Assembly: GCA_900549405.1 (NCBI GenBank) | Contig: URNZ01000053.1 | Span: 1 to 13,585, forward strand | DNA length: 13,585 bases | Direction of reading: 5' to 3' | Source: an uncultured Eubacteriales bacterium | Lineage (GTDB): Bacteria; Bacillota; Clostridia; Oscillospirales; Oscillospiraceae | Shown: piece after piece, positions 13,449 through 13,585 of the stretch | Layout: the number at the start of each line of letters is the position of its first letter | How positions within the stretch are numbered: the first letter of the stretch is position 1 | The notes under the pieces: model-generated | Database searches by the model: none | What the model was told of the DNA's origin: nothing | Seen by the model: the letters and a program-made list of their open reading frames with translations, nothing else | Translations under genes and position numbers: made by a program

Positions 13449-13559
13449 ATGGAGAATAAGAACAATAGAGATATGCTCATTCTTCTCGTTCTTCTCCTCG
13501 CCCTGATCCTGATCGGCATACTGCTGCCGTCGGACAACGTGACGAGATGTGATATCTGA
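13449..13559 (+). CDS. Small single-pass membrane protein, 36 residues (hypothetical)
   Basis: ATG 13449 to TGA 13557-13559, with GGAG (13438-13441) 7 nt upstream and 23 bp after the gctB stop. The peptide has a polar start (MENKNNRD), a hydrophobic core of about 19 residues rich in Leu and Ile (residues ~9-27), and a short polar tail ending in CDI. This is the shape of a small membrane protein with N-in orientation guessed from the positive residues. I recognise no family. It is much shorter than the gamma/delta subunits of sodium-pumping decarboxylases that often accompany this pathway, and lacks their long linker. Being co-transcribed with gctAB is inference; it could also be a chance ORF. 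Confidence 0.5.
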   Translation: MENKNNRDMLILLVLLLALILIGILLPSDNVTRCDI

Positions 13560-13585
13560 CGCTCCCGCCGCGGCCCCCGCTTTTC

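Noticed and set aside
1..13585. CRISPR array, tRNA/rRNA genes, insertion sequences, phage attachment sites
   Set aside because: No regularly spaced repeats, no cloverleaf-like sequence, no transposase or integrase motifs and no long flanking repeats were seen on reading through.

Overview
The window reads as chromosome of a GC-rich Firmicute of the Oscillospiraceae type (Flavonifractor / Intestinimonas / Pseudoflavonifractor relatives). Three things point there: strong Shine-Dalgarno sites and Gram-positive-style gene neighbourhoods, GC-rich third codon positions, and a glutaconate CoA-transferase very like that of the glutamate fermenter Acidaminococcus. The genus is inference; no marker RNA gene is present.

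Region 1 (1-6156, all plus strand) is housekeeping. It starts with the C-terminal end of a sensor histidine kinase. Next come a YqhQ-like DUF1385 membrane protein and prmC (release-factor methyltransferase). recA follows with its own structured leader, then recX, rimO (ribosomal S12 methylthiotransferase) and pgsA (phospholipid synthesis). A strong hairpin at 6168-6202 without a U-tract separates pgsA from a YitT-family membrane protein (6253-7131).

Region 2 (7157-10220) is a compact two-gene defence module. An McrB-like AAA+ motor has an enlarged, partly unrecognised N-terminal half. It overlaps by 26 bp an McrC-like protein with an intact PD-(D/E)XK nuclease core. No methyltransferase lies beside them, so this looks like a stand-alone type IV (modification-dependent) restriction system. 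It begins 25 bp after yitT without a visible promoter and ends in two terminators, the second of which can work in both directions.

Region 3 (10391-13585) is catabolic. A minus-strand AraC-family regulator is divergent from gctA-gctB, the two subunits of glutaconate CoA-transferase in the 2-hydroxyglutarate route of glutamate fermentation. The 275-bp divergent region holds a good promoter in each direction, a perfect 12-bp palindrome just after the gct promoter, and repeated elements that could be operator half-sites. GctB keeps the catalytic Glu54. GctA carries an unusual ~50-residue Ala/Lys/Asp-rich insertion. A 36-residue single-pass membrane ORF with a good ribosome site follows gctB, and the window ends 26 bp later.

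I see no CRISPR array, tRNA, rRNA, insertion sequence or phage gene. The best candidates for something undescribed are the N-terminal half of the McrB-like protein, the GctA insertion, the micro-ORF after gctB, and the recA leader.
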